DNA from: CAYJXJ01 sp964374095
GTDB lineage: Bacteria > Elusimicrobiota > Elusimicrobia > UBA1565 > UBA9628
NCBI GenBank assembly: GCA_964374095.1
Contig: CAYJXJ010000057.1
Span: 1-24,539, forward strand
DNA: 24,539 bases
Reading direction: 5' to 3'
Shown here: positions 1 through 8,634 of the stretch, one piece after another
How positions within the stretch are numbered: position 1 is the first letter of the stretch
Layout of the letters: every line of letters starts with the position of its first letter
Translations under genes and position numbers: made by a program
The notes under the pieces: model-generated
Told to the model about the DNA's origin: nothing
Databases searched by the model: none
The model's input: the letters and a program-made list of their open reading frames with translations, nothing else

Positions 1-651
1 AAGAAAGAAGAGAAGATGGGCCTACGGGCCAACGGGACCTACGAACTCGTCTTCCAGAACTGCCGCATCCCCAAGGAAAACATCCTCTACGGCGAGGGCT
101 ACGGGCTCTTCGTCGCGCAGGCCACCTTCGACATGTCGCGGCCCCTGGTCGGGGCCCAGTCCTTGGGCATCGCCCAGGGCGCGCTCAATGAAACGATCCC
201 TTATATTCGGCAGCGCCACCAGTTCGGCAAACCCATCTCCTCCTTCCAGGCCATCCAGCACATGCTGGCCGACTGCGCGACCTTGATCGAGGCCGGACGC
301 GCGCTACTCTATGTCACGTCCCGCGCCCTCGACTCCAGTTTCAAGCCCGCCCTCTCAAAGGGGTTGGCCGAGAACATCCCGGTCTACGACGCCATGAAGT
401 CGCTCGGCACCCAGCGCTGGACCAAGGAAAGCGGCATGTGCAAGGTCTTCTGCTCGGACGCCGCCATGAAGATCACGACCGACTGCGTGCAGATGTGCGG
501 CGGCATTGGCTACATGCGCGACTTCCCGGTGGAGAAATACATGCGCGACGCCAAGATCACCCAGATCTACGAAGGCACCAACCAGATCCAGCGCAACGAG
601 ATCGCCATGACCCTCATCAAGGAGGCGGCCTCGCAGAAGGATGCCGCCTAG
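1..651 (+). CDS. Acyl-CoA dehydrogenase, C-terminal part (5' end outside window)
   Basis: FAD-dependent alpha,beta-oxidation of an acyl-CoA thioester, the first step of beta-oxidation-like pathways, with electrons passed to ETF. The frame is open from base 1, so the gene starts upstream; about 216 C-terminal residues are visible. They show the family's middle beta-domain end (KMGLRANGTYELVF, CRIPKENIL) and the C-terminal helical domain (RHQFGKPISSFQAIQHMLAD, GGIGYMRDFPVEKYMRDAKI). The terminal IYEGTNQIQ motif contains the Glu that acts as catalytic base in medium-chain-type enzymes. The stretch between the RALLYVTSRALD and SDAAMKITTD segments is longer than in typical MCAD, as in some dehydrogenases of anaerobes. 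Substrate cannot be assigned. The gene is convergent with the PBP1A gene. Family call secure; specificity unknown. Confidence 0.93.
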   Translation, partial: KKEEKMGLRANGTYELVFQNCRIPKENILYGEGYGLFVAQATFDMSRPLVGAQSLGIAQGALNETIPYIRQRHQFGKPISSFQAIQHMLADCATLIEAGRALLYVTSRALDSSFKPALSKGLAENIPVYDAMKSLGTQRWTKESGMCKVFCSDAAMKITTDCVQMCGGIGYMRDFPVEKYMRDAKITQIYEGTNQIQRNEIAMTLIKEAASQKDAA

Positions 652-799
652 ACTCGGCCGGTCTTAGAGTCCCGCCTGCCCATCATCACCGGCTGCCCAA
701 CTCTAGACATCTACAGCTCCGGCCGCGATCTCTCCTCCGCACCAGCACCCGGAGACGGTCTAGCGGCGGCGACGGCCGAATGTGTCAGACGTGACCCCG
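652..799. other. Convergent intergenic gap, no gene seen
   Basis: These 148 bp separate the stop codons of two convergent genes. I see no convincing coding frame, RNA gene or strong hairpin with a T-run, only weak inverted matches (AGAGT/ACTCT with a long loop). Confidence 0.5.
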
Positions 800-3055
800 T
801 CACTCGATGAGGACCGGCTCCTCCAACTCCCCGGGGTCCCGGCGGCGGAGTTGCTCATCGTCGGGCAGGGGAATCAGCTCGTCGTCGGCGGTCGCGGGCC
901 CCGTCGCCGGCATCGGCAGAGGCCGGTAGGTGCCCGGAACCGTGCCGGGGACCAGGTGCAGGGGCCGTGAGTGGTCGGCGTCGCAAAACTGGGTGGGCTG
1001 AGTCCCATCGATGAAGGCCTCCAGGACCTTGCGGGGACAGGTCGGGAGGGCCAACTGTCCGGTTTCGCCGTCGATGCGGTGGAAGACGATTCCCTGGGGA
1101 ACGGGGAAATCGCGTTTGGGGTAGTCCTTGAGCACTTCCTCCATGATGGCGGTCCACCACGGGAGCACCGTCGAGCCTCCGGTCCAGTCCTTCTTGCCCA
1201 GCGAGGAAAAGTCGTCGTAGCCCATCCACGCCGCGGCCACCAGGTCCGGGGTGTAGCCGATGAACCAGAGGTCGCGGTTGTCGTTGGAGGTCCCGGTCTT
1301 TCCGGCGAGGGGTTTCTTGAGCGCCAATTCCCGCGCGCGGATGCCGGTGCCCGACAGGACCACGCCCTTCATGAGGTTGGTCATGAGATAGGCCACCTGC
1401 GGCGACATCGCCTCAACCTCGACGGGGACCTGCCTTTCGAGCTCCCGCCCGGAGGCGTCCTCGATGCGGGAAACGGTATAGGGCAGGACGTGGATTCCGC
1501 CGTGTGCGAAGGTCCCGAAGGCGGAGGCGATCTCCAAGGGACTGACCACCGAGGCCCCCAGCCCCAGCGCGGGCACGGGCTCGAGTTCGGAGCGGATGCC
1601 GGCCCGATGGGCCAAGTCCACGGCCAAGGGCGGTCCGATCTGGTTGATGAGGTTGATGGAGGCGATGTTCCGAGAGAGGGCCAAACCCCGACGGAGCGTG
1701 ATCACGCCGAGGAATTTCCCGTCGAAGTTGTTGGGCACCCAGATCTTGAAGTCGGGGGACTCCGCGAACGGGGCGGTGGCCAGGTTGATGGAGTACTGGT
1801 CCGTCGCGCCCTCCAGCAGGCGCCAATCCCGGCCGTCGAAGTAAAACGCCAGGGGCTGATCCTGCACGAGCGAGGCCGCCGTCATCCCGGAGTTGATCGC
1901 CGCCGCCCAGACGAAGGGCTTGAAAGTCGAGCCGGGCTGGCGCTGGGCCTGAGAAACGCGGTTGAACTTGGAGTCGCGGCCCCCGATCATGGCCTTGACG
2001 GCGCCGGTCCTGACGTCGAGAAGCAGGAAAGCCCCTTGGATCTTGGGCGGGACCGTCGACACCTCGACGCCATCCTCGCCGGCGTCCTCCTCGTCTCTCT
2101 TGAGCTCCCACTCCTTCGCCGCTTTTTCATCGAACTCGGCGAGCCCCTTCTCCATGATCCTCTCGGCGATCTTCTGAAGCTTGAGATCGAGGGTGGTGTG
2201 AATCTTGAGGCCTCCCCTCCAGATCGCGTTGGTCCCCAGGCGCCGCTCGAGCCTGGCCCGCACGTGCTCGACGAAGAACGGCGCCTCCGAGATCACCATG
2301 TCGGGCTTCGCCAGCGGCAGGGGCACGGCCGTCGCCGTGTTGCGTTCGTCGTCGGTGATCTTGCGCTCTTCGACCATGCGCTGGAGAACGACGGCCCGCC
2401 GCCGCCGCGCCCGGTCCGGGTGGTTGAACGGCGAATACCCGCGGGGGGCCCGGATCAGCCCCGCCAGCAAGGCGCACTCGGGGAGAGTGAGGGATTTGAC
2501 CTCCTTGCCGAAGTAGATCCGGGCCGCGGCCTGGACCCCGTACGCCCCTTCCCCGAAATAGACCTGATTGAGGTAGAACTGGAGGATCTCGGGCTTGGAA
2601 AAGTCGCGCTCGATCTGCACCGCCAGGAGGACTTCCTTGATCTTGCGCACGAGGGTCCTCTCGCGGGTCAGGAAGATCTGCTTGGAGAGCTGCTGGGTGA
2701 TCGTCGATCCGCCCTGCACGAACCGCCGGGCCAAGAAGTTGGCGACGGCCGACCTGATGATGCCGCGCGGCGAGACTCCCCAATGCGTGAAGAACCGGTC
2801 GTCCTCCACCGACAGGACGGCGTTCTGCATATCGGCCGGGATCTGAGCCAGCGGCAGCAGGGCGCGCTTCTCGATGAACAACTCGGCGATGCTCTCGCCG
2901 TTGGCGTCGAACATCCGCGTGGTGAGCGCGGGCGTATAATCCTCAAGGGAACGGAAGTCGGGCAGGCCCTGCAGCAGGCGCCGCAGCAGGGTCCCCCCCG
3001 CCAGGATCAGGGTGGCGGCCAAGGCGACGCCGAGATAGAATTTCCGTCGCGCCAT
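800..3055 (-). CDS. mrcA: Class A penicillin-binding protein 1A (glycosyltransferase/transpeptidase)
   Basis: Bifunctional peptidoglycan synthase: polymerises lipid II glycan and cross-links stem peptides on the outer face of the inner membrane. The 751-residue protein has an N-terminal anchor (about residues 6-27), then a GT51 domain with catalytic Glu84 in EDDRFF, the GGSTITQQL motif (115-123), and FYLNQVYFGEGAYG (160-173). The transpeptidase domain carries the active-site Ser376 in STFK, SRN at 461-463 and KTGT from 586. All three penicillin-binding motifs are intact. The length and the extra segment between the two enzymatic domains fit PBP1A/MrcA. The C-terminal tail is acidic and proline-rich. 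The ATG at 3055 is chosen because it opens the anchor helix and lies 5 nt after a perfect TATAAT box. Divergent from glpD. Confidence 0.95.
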   Translation of the reverse strand: MARRKFYLGVALAATLILAGGTLLRRLLQGLPDFRSLEDYTPALTTRMFDANGESIAELFIEKRALLPLAQIPADMQNAVLSVEDDRFFTHWGVSPRGIIRSAVANFLARRFVQGGSTITQQLSKQIFLTRERTLVRKIKEVLLAVQIERDFSKPEILQFYLNQVYFGEGAYGVQAAARIYFGKEVKSLTLPECALLAGLIRAPRGYSPFNHPDRARRRRAVVLQRMVEERKITDDERNTATAVPLPLAKPDMVISEAPFFVEHVRARLERRLGTNAIWRGGLKIHTTLDLKLQKIAERIMEKGLAEFDEKAAKEWELKRDEEDAGEDGVEVSTVPPKIQGAFLLLDVRTGAVKAMIGGRDSKFNRVSQAQRQPGSTFKPFVWAAAINSGMTAASLVQDQPLAFYFDGRDWRLLEGATDQYSINLATAPFAESPDFKIWVPNNFDGKFLGVITLRRGLALSRNIASINLINQIGPPLAVDLAHRAGIRSELEPVPALGLGASVVSPLEIASAFGTFAHGGIHVLPYTVSRIEDASGRELERQVPVEVEAMSPQVAYLMTNLMKGVVLSGTGIRARELALKKPLAGKTGTSNDNRDLWFIGYTPDLVAAAWMGYDDFSSLGKKDWTGGSTVLPWWTAIMEEVLKDYPKRDFPVPQGIVFHRIDGETGQLALPTCPRKVLEAFIDGTQPTQFCDADHSRPLHLVPGTVPGTYRPLPMPATGPATADDELIPLPDDEQLRRRDPGELEEPVLIE

Positions 3056-3060
3056 GGGGC

Positions 3061-3066
3061 ATTATA
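3061..3066 (-). promoter_or_regulatory. -10 box of the PBP1A gene (likely leaderless)
   Basis: Perfect TATAAT on the minus strand, ending 5 nt before the ATG at 3055. This would place the transcription start at or next to the A of the start codon. No good -35 is seen at 17-18 nt, and there is no Shine-Dalgarno sequence. It lies in the 48-bp divergent spacer shared with glpD. Confidence 0.6.
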
Positions 3067-3091
3067 GGAAATCGTCGTCAGGCCCATTTGG

Positions 3092-3097
3092 TAACAT
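3092..3097 (+). promoter_or_regulatory. -10-like box of the glpD-type gene
   Basis: TAACAT preceded by TTGG, ending 6 nt before the ATG at 3104. The geometry matches the PBP1A promoter and predicts a leaderless mRNA. The two divergent -10 boxes are only 25 bp apart, so the two promoters probably compete for polymerase. Confidence 0.45.
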
Positions 3098-3103
3098 CCC
3101 GGC

Positions 3104-4441
3104 ATGGACTTCGACGTCATCGTCATCGGCGGCGGGATCACCGGGGCCGGGGTCGCCCGCGATTGCGCCATGCGGGGCTTGAAGACCCTGCTCGTGGAGC
3201 GCGGACGCCCGGGACGCGGGACGACGGCGGCTTCCAGCCGCCTGATCCACGGCGGCATGCGCTACCTCCTCTATGACCGCCTCACCACCCATGCCACGGC
3301 CTGGGATTCGGGGCATATCGTGCGGATCGCGCGCCCCCTGCTGCGGCGCCTGCCGGTGGCCTGGCCGGTCTACCGGTGGCATGACCACGGCATCGAGACC
3401 GTCGAAACCCTCCTCGAGGCCTACGACGCCTTCCAAAGGATGAAGGGCGGCCGACCGCACCTGCGGCTTTCGGCGCGGCGCACCCTCGAGCTCTTCCCCG
3501 GCTTGCGTTCCGAAGGTCTCGTCGGATCGGCGGTCTTCGACGAATGGACGGTGGACCCGGTGGCCCTGGTGGAGTCCAACATGGACTCCGCGCGCCGGCA
3601 CGGCGCCCAGACCCGCGAGGGCCTCGGCGTCTCGGGGCTCCTCCAGGACGGCTCCCGGGTGACCGGGGTCAGGACCCCGGAGGGCGCCCTCTCGGCGCGG
3701 GTCGTGATCAACGCGGCGGGCCCCTGGATCGGGCGCGTGGCCGGCCTCGCGGGTCTCTCCATCCCGATGCGGCTTCGCAAGGGCACGCACTTGATCTATC
3801 GGCGGACGCTGAAGCCCTACGGCCTTCTCCTCGAGGGGGAGGGCGGGGGCCGCTATGTCTTCATCCTGCCGGTGGGCGCGGAAACCCTCCTGGGCCCCAC
3901 GGACCTCGACGCCCCCCCCGAGCCCGACCGGATCGCGACCGCCGAGGAGGAGATCCGCTACCTCCGGGAGTCGGCCCGCCTCTATTTCCCGGATTGGCCG
4001 GCCGCCCATGACGCCACCATGGTGGGCGCCCGCCCCATCCTGGGTCAAGCCGGGGACGAGCGGCTCCTCTCCCGGGAATTCGAGGTCTTCGACCACGAGA
4101 CCCGCGACAATACCCCCGGGCTCATCACGATCGGGGGCGGCAAGATGTCGGATTTCCGCATGATGGCCGAAGCCACGACCAACGCCGTCTGCCTCAAACT
4201 GGGCGCTCGCGCCCCGTGCCGGACGCATCTGGAGACCCTCGCCGGCGAGCCGGTCGGCCCGGTGCCCCCATGGCCGCGTCCTCCCCGCCCGTTGCGCCGC
4301 CTGCTCAGGTCCCATCCGCGCCTGCGGCAATGGCATGCCTTGGCCTATCTGGGCGGCGGGCTGTTGCGCCACGTCGCCCGGAGAGCCCTCGGGCCCAAGG
4401 GAAACCTCGACGCGGACCTGGAAAATCATTACCGCGAGTAG
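3104..4441 (+). CDS. glpD: FAD-dependent glycerol-3-phosphate dehydrogenase family oxidoreductase
   Basis: Predicted to oxidise sn-glycerol-3-phosphate to dihydroxyacetone phosphate with FAD, passing electrons to the respiratory chain. The 445-residue protein begins with the dinucleotide-binding beta-alpha-beta motif (DVIVIGGGITGAGVARDCA), followed by the GlpA/GlpD-type TTAASSRLIHGGMRYL segment (about residues 40-55). The central VVINAAGPWIGRVAGL motif and the late LITIGGGKMSDFRMMAEA motif are also typical of the DAO/GlpD fold. It is somewhat shorter than E. coli GlpD (about 500 residues), and the C-terminal region is proline/arginine-rich and less like the classic helical domain. It could be another member of the DAO superfamily, but glycerol-3-phosphate is the best substrate guess. 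It is not in an operon with a glycerol kinase or facilitator. Confidence 0.85.
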   Translation: MDFDVIVIGGGITGAGVARDCAMRGLKTLLVERGRPGRGTTAASSRLIHGGMRYLLYDRLTTHATAWDSGHIVRIARPLLRRLPVAWPVYRWHDHGIETVETLLEAYDAFQRMKGGRPHLRLSARRTLELFPGLRSEGLVGSAVFDEWTVDPVALVESNMDSARRHGAQTREGLGVSGLLQDGSRVTGVRTPEGALSARVVINAAGPWIGRVAGLAGLSIPMRLRKGTHLIYRRTLKPYGLLLEGEGGGRYVFILPVGAETLLGPTDLDAPPEPDRIATAEEEIRYLRESARLYFPDWPAAHDATMVGARPILGQAGDERLLSREFEVFDHETRDNTPGLITIGGGKMSDFRMMAEATTNAVCLKLGARAPCRTHLETLAGEPVGPVPPWPRPPRPLRRLLRSHPRLRQWHALAYLGGGLLRHVARRALGPKGNLDADLENHYRE

Positions 4442-4447
4442 TACACT
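4419..4447 (+). promoter_or_regulatory. Candidate promoter of the S9 peptidase gene
   Basis: TGGAAA (4419-4424), a 17-nt spacer and TACACT (4442-4447). It spans the end of the preceding gene and leaves 7 nt before the GTG at 4455. The same TACACT hexamer with a 17-nt spacer occurs upstream of the gene at 23582. Confidence 0.45.
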
Positions 4448-4454
4448 CTTTGCC

Positions 4455-6380
4455 GTGCTCGCTTTGGCCCTCGCCTTCGCCGTCCACGCCGCCGCCCAAA
4501 CGGCGATAAGCAGCCGGACCGCCGGAAACCTTCGTTTCGAAGACGTCCCCGAGATTCCCCCCGCCCTCTCGGAGCGCATGCTCCAGTACCAGAACACCCG
4601 CAGCGTCTCCCTCGCGGAGCTTGACGCCGCCGGCCAGGGCATGCTCATCGCCACGCGCTTCGGCGAAACCAGCCAACTCCACTGGGTGGACAGACCTCTG
4701 GGGGCGCGCCGCCAGATCACCTTCCTCAAAGAGCCGGTCCGCGGGGCGCGGCTGCGGCCCGGCCGTCGGCAAGCCGTCTACTCCACGGACCGGGGCGGCG
4801 CCGAAGACTACCAGCTTTACCTCTACGACTTCGGCGACGGCGCCTCACGGCTGATTACCGACGGCAAGTCCCGCCATGAATCCGTCCGGTGGTCCCGGGG
4901 TGGCGACCTCCTGGCATTCGTGAACAACTCCCGCAACGGCAAGGACATGGACTTTTACGTCCTCGACCCGGACTCGGGCCCGCCTCGCCGGGTTCGGGAA
5001 AACGAGGGCAATTGGGAGATCCTCGATTGGTCCCCGGACGGACTGCGCCTTCTGGTCAACAAATACGTCTCGATCCATGAGACCTATCCCCACATCCTTG
5101 ACGTCAAGACCGGGGCCGTGAAAGCCCTCTTCGAAACCGCGCCCGGCGCGAAGGTCGCCTACGGCTCGGCCCTCTGGTCGGCGGGCGGGGCGGGGGTCAC
5201 CTTCACCTCCGACGAAGGCCGCGAGTTCATGACCCTGGGGCGCCTCGACCTCGCCAGCCGGAAGGTGCGCTGGCTCACCTCGGACATCCCCTGGGATGTG
5301 GATGAGTTGGAGGTTTCCCGCGATGGGACGCGGACGGCGTTCGCCGTCAACGCCGACGGGGCCAACGATCTCTACCTGCTCGGACCCAAGGGCCGGCGCC
5401 GCGTGCCGGGCCTGCCCGCGGGACTCATCGGCAATCTGGGATTCTCGGCCGACGGCCGGCGCCTGGCCTTCACGCTCACCAGCGCCCGTTCCCCGGGAGA
5501 CGCCTACACCGTGGACGCGCAGACCCTCGCCCTCACGCGTTGGACGCAGAGCGAGACCGGCGGACTGCCCGCGGCGAAATTCATCGAGCCGGTCCTCGTG
5601 CGCTACCCCACTTTCGACGCGCCGGGCGGCCGGCCCCGCCTTATCCCCTGCTGGTGGTACCAGGCCAAGTCGCCGGGAAAACGGCCGTTCGTGGTCCTCA
5701 TCCACGGAGGCCCCGAGGCCCAATCGCGCCCCTGGTTCTCCCCCACGGTCCAATACTGGGTCTCGGAGCTGGGGCTGTCGGTGCTCATGCCCAACGTCCG
5801 GGGCTCCTCGGGCTACGGGAAGAGCTACCTTCTCCTCGACAACGGGTTCCAACGCGAAGACTCCGTCAAGGACATCGGGGCCCTCCTGGATTGGGCCGCG
5901 ACGCGGGCGGAACTGGACTCCTCTAGGGCCGCGGTCTACGGAGGCTCCTACGGCGGCTACATGTCCCTGGCCTCCCTGGCGACTTTCCGCGGCCGCCTGC
6001 GCGCCGGCGTCGATATCGTCGGCATCAGCAACTTCGTGACGTTTTTGGAGAACACCCGCGACTACCGCCGCGATCTGCGCCGGGTGGAGTACGGCGACGA
6101 GCGCGACCCCGCGATGCGCCGCTTCCTCGAAGGGATTTCCCCGACGGCGAACGCCGGCCTGATCGACGCGCCGCTCTTCGTGGTGCAAGGGGCCAACGAC
6201 CCCCGCGTCCCGGCCGGGGAGGCCGAGCAGATCGTCCGCGCGGTCCGCGCCAAGCAACGCCAGGTGTGGTACATGCTCGCCAAGGACGAAGGGCATGGCT
6301 TTGTTCGCAAGTCCAACCGCGACCAGATGGATGAAGCCGTGGCCCTGTTCTGGCAGAGACACCTGTTGGGGGAAAAATGA
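4455..6380 (+). CDS. Secreted prolyl-oligopeptidase-family (S9) serine peptidase
   Basis: Predicted periplasmic or exported serine peptidase of the POP/acylaminoacyl-peptidase family. With a GTG start at 4455 the protein has 641 residues: a hydrophobic export segment (1-15, ending HAAAQ), a beta-propeller of PD40/WD40-like blades (about 50-380), and an alpha/beta-hydrolase domain. The catalytic triad is visible: Ser498 in GGSYGGY, Asp582 in GANDPRVP and His614 in DEGHGF. The frame stays open upstream into glpD, but the next in-frame ATG (4335) would put about 40 unlikely residues before the signal peptide. With GTG 4455 the signal peptide lacks the usual basic n-region, so the exact start is uncertain. 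Its stop overlaps the next start by 4 nt (ATGA), indicating translational coupling. Confidence 0.9.
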   Translation: MLALALAFAVHAAAQTAISSRTAGNLRFEDVPEIPPALSERMLQYQNTRSVSLAELDAAGQGMLIATRFGETSQLHWVDRPLGARRQITFLKEPVRGARLRPGRRQAVYSTDRGGAEDYQLYLYDFGDGASRLITDGKSRHESVRWSRGGDLLAFVNNSRNGKDMDFYVLDPDSGPPRRVRENEGNWEILDWSPDGLRLLVNKYVSIHETYPHILDVKTGAVKALFETAPGAKVAYGSALWSAGGAGVTFTSDEGREFMTLGRLDLASRKVRWLTSDIPWDVDELEVSRDGTRTAFAVNADGANDLYLLGPKGRRRVPGLPAGLIGNLGFSADGRRLAFTLTSARSPGDAYTVDAQTLALTRWTQSETGGLPAAKFIEPVLVRYPTFDAPGGRPRLIPCWWYQAKSPGKRPFVVLIHGGPEAQSRPWFSPTVQYWVSELGLSVLMPNVRGSSGYGKSYLLLDNGFQREDSVKDIGALLDWAATRAELDSSRAAVYGGSYGGYMSLASLATFRGRLRAGVDIVGISNFVTFLENTRDYRRDLRRVEYGDERDPAMRRFLEGISPTANAGLIDAPLFVVQGANDPRVPAGEAEQIVRAVRAKQRQVWYMLAKDEGHGFVRKSNRDQMDEAVALFWQRHLLGEK

Positions 6381-7009
6381 CCGTAATCGCCGCCGCCCTT
6401 CTCCTCGCCGCCCGTCTCGCAGCCGCCTCTCCCGCCCCCACGGGAGTTGCCGACGCGACCCTCGCCGCCATCTTGGGCGAGGTTTTCGTGCGGCCCGAAG
6501 GGCTCAAGGAAGAGGTCCTCGCCGCGGAGGGCAATGGTCTCCTCCTGGGAGACCGGGTCCGCACCGGGGCCGGGGCGATCGCCCACGTCGTTTTTGCCGA
6601 CGGCGCCGCGCTCCTGCTCCGCGAGAATACGCAGGTCACGCTGGGAGGCTCCCCCTCCAACCGCGACATGAAGGTCCAGATCGGCGAGTTCCTCCTTGGG
6701 CTGGGCACGAAGCTCCCCTTCGGCATGAGGCTCCGCATCACGACGCCCTCGGCCGTGGCCGCGGTCCGCGGAACTCTGGTCTGGGGCAAGGTCACGGCGG
6801 CCAAGTCCACGGTTTTCGCCGGCTTTTCGGGAACGGTCACCGTATCCGCCAAGGGCCGGCGGATCACCCTGGGACCCGGCCAGAAGGTCACGATCGCCTT
6901 CGGCAAGGCCCCATCGGCTCCCGAGGCCCGGGACATCCCCCCCGATTACCTCGACGCCTTCACCATCGGCGAGAGCCTCCAGGGCGTGGAAGGGCTCATC
7001 GAGAAGTAA
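6377..7009 (+). CDS. Exported FecR-domain protein
   Basis: 210-residue protein with an N-terminal signal peptide (about 1-17, AARLAAASPA). A FecR-type beta-rich domain follows: GDRVRTGAGAIAHVVFADGAALLLRENTQVTL (about 56-90) and the IRITTPSAVAAVRGTLVWG-like segment (about 117-137). Free-standing FecR domains of this kind occur in periplasmic proteins and are not tied to iron signalling; no sigma factor or TonB receptor is nearby. The 4-nt overlap with the S9 peptidase stop suggests co-translation, so the two may act together in the periplasm, which is inference. No catalytic residues are evident. Confidence 0.8.
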   Translation: MTVIAAALLLAARLAAASPAPTGVADATLAAILGEVFVRPEGLKEEVLAAEGNGLLLGDRVRTGAGAIAHVVFADGAALLLRENTQVTLGGSPSNRDMKVQIGEFLLGLGTKLPFGMRLRITTPSAVAAVRGTLVWGKVTAAKSTVFAGFSGTVTVSAKGRRITLGPGQKVTIAFGKAPSAPEARDIPPDYLDAFTIGESLQGVEGLIEK

Positions 7010-7037
7010 GCCTCGCCGGCCGCGGTTCCGGATTTGT

Positions 7038-7043
7038 TAGAAT
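7038..7043 (+). promoter_or_regulatory. -10-like box upstream of the AsmA-like gene
   Basis: TAGAAT, preceded by TTGT, ends 5 nt before the GTG at 7049. The spacing matches the other leaderless candidates in this window. It also argues for GTG 7049 over the in-frame TTG at 7034, which would sit upstream of the box. Confidence 0.5.
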
Positions 7044-7048
7044 CCCAC

Positions 7049-8632
7049 GTGTCCGGCTCCCGAGGCCGCCTCGCCCTCAAGACCGCCGCCGCCGCCGCCC
7101 TGATCGGACTCGGCCTCCTCGGCGCCGCGACGGTGACCCTCAAGATGCTCCTGCCCGCCGAGAAGGTCCGCGAACTCATCACCTCCTACGCCGCCAAGAC
7201 TCTGGGGCGTCAGGTGCGGCTGGCGGGGCTTTCCGTCGGCCCGCTGTCGGGGGTTGAGGTCTCGGGCCTGCAGGTCTCGGAAAAGCCCGATTTCAAGGCC
7301 GGGACCTTCGCGACCGTGAATTCCTTCCGCCTCAAGCTCCAATTGTTCGCGCTCTTGGGAAAAAGGCTTTCCATCGACCGCGTCGAACTCTCCGGATTGG
7401 AAGTCCGACTGACGAAGGGGCGAGGTGGAAAGCTCAACGTCTCCGACCTCATGGAGGCCCCGGCGGCCCCGCCCGAGAAATCGTCTCGATCCTCGCTGCC
7501 TTTCGAACCGACGGTCAAGACTGCGGCCTTGACCAAGAGCCGTCTGATCTACCGAGACGCCGCCACGGGAGACGAATGGACCCTTTCCGAGCTGACGGCA
7601 TCCACCAATGACCTCAGCCTCAAGAATTCCTTCCCCGTTGAAGCCTCCCTCAACATCAAGGGCTCGACCCCCGCGCGGCAAGTCTCGGCCAAGGCCTCCC
7701 TTGAAGGGTCCTTGGATCTCTCGGGTCTGGCGAAGAAGAGCCTGCGCGCCGATATCCGCAAGCTCGAAGCCGAAGCCGGCGGCCTCACGCTGAGCTTGGC
7801 CGCCAAAGTGTCAGCCGACGAGAAATCGGCCGCCGTCACCGGACTCTCGGGGGACATCGCCGGAGGCAAGCTCAGCGGAGAGATATCATTCAAGGACTAC
7901 GCGGCCTCCCCCGATTTGAAAGTGAAGGCCGACCTTTCGATCTTAGACCTCGGCCAAATCGCCGCGGCCAGCCAGGCGACGTTGGGCAGGGGTCCAACGC
8001 CCCCCCCGAGCGGGACGAAGGGGGCGCCGGCAAAACCGTCGCCCGCGCTCAAGACAAGCGGCCGGGTGACCATCGGCGAAATCCGTCACCCCAAGGTGAG
8101 CGCCCGGCAGACGACCCTGTCCTGGAATCTATCCGGAATCACCCCGGACCTCAAGGGCGTGGGCGGGTGGGCCAAGCTCAATGCCGGCGGCGGCAGCTTC
8201 AAGGCCCTCGGGGAGCTTTCCGAACAGCCGACACCGGTGCGCGTCCTCCTGCTGCCCTTCGCCACCCTGCAGAAGATCTCGAACTTGGGCGGGATCAAGC
8301 TGTTCCCCGACCTGAGCGCCGTCGATTTCACCTCCATCCGAGGGGACTATTCATTCCAATCGGGAGTCATGACTTTCAAGCAGTGCCGGCTCGTCGGCCG
8401 GACGATCCAGGCGGACGTCTCCGGCAAGATCGACCTGGGAGCCGAGTCCCTCGATCTGCTCGTCACCTGCGCTCTCCCCGGCCTCGCGCCTCTCGAAGTC
8501 GAGGTCACGGGAACTTTCTCCCAGCCCAAGACCCGGGTCCGCATCGACAAGCTCATCTCCCAGCCCGTCAGCAAGCGCGTCGTGAATCCAGCGAAAAGAC
8601 TTCTCCAAGGACTATTCAAGAGGAAACCCTAA
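7049..8632 (+). CDS. AsmA-like membrane-anchored protein
   Basis: 527 residues with one N-terminal membrane anchor (about 8-30: basic n-region, then an Ala/Leu/Gly-rich segment), followed by a long periplasmic beta-rich region. Repeated features are AsmA-like: LGRQVRLAGLSVGPLSGVEV near the start, LSIDRVELSGLEVRL, and a C-terminal part ending GKIDLGAESLDLLVTCALPG and VEVTGTFSQPKTRVRID. AsmA/TamB/YhdP-type proteins span the periplasm and are implicated in lipid transport and outer-membrane homeostasis. This one has a single AsmA-C-like region and is shorter than E. coli AsmA. It is two nucleotides from the next gene, so probably co-transcribed. Family call good; exact role unknown. Confidence 0.8.
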   Translation: MSGSRGRLALKTAAAAALIGLGLLGAATVTLKMLLPAEKVRELITSYAAKTLGRQVRLAGLSVGPLSGVEVSGLQVSEKPDFKAGTFATVNSFRLKLQLFALLGKRLSIDRVELSGLEVRLTKGRGGKLNVSDLMEAPAAPPEKSSRSSLPFEPTVKTAALTKSRLIYRDAATGDEWTLSELTASTNDLSLKNSFPVEASLNIKGSTPARQVSAKASLEGSLDLSGLAKKSLRADIRKLEAEAGGLTLSLAAKVSADEKSAAVTGLSGDIAGGKLSGEISFKDYAASPDLKVKADLSILDLGQIAAASQATLGRGPTPPPSGTKGAPAKPSPALKTSGRVTIGEIRHPKVSARQTTLSWNLSGITPDLKGVGGWAKLNAGGGSFKALGELSEQPTPVRVLLLPFATLQKISNLGGIKLFPDLSAVDFTSIRGDYSFQSGVMTFKQCRLVGRTIQADVSGKIDLGAESLDLLVTCALPGLAPLEVEVTGTFSQPKTRVRIDKLISQPVSKRVVNPAKRLLQGLFKRKP

Positions 8633-8634
8633 TC

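Noticed and set aside
971..3067. Open frame of about 700 codons on the plus strand opposite the PBP1A gene
   Set aside because: It mirrors a gene with intact catalytic motifs, has no recognisable domain and is rich in Gly/Arg/Asp/Pro as expected for an antisense frame in GC-rich DNA.
3062..4729. Open frame of 555 codons on the minus strand opposite glpD
   Set aside because: Antisense shadow of a gene with clear FAD-binding motifs; low-complexity composition and no family resemblance.
8167..8634. Apparent 5' extension of the TPR protein into the AsmA-like gene
   Set aside because: The sequence is an out-of-frame copy of the AsmA-like gene, whereas the ATG at 8635 has a Shine-Dalgarno and opens a signal peptide.
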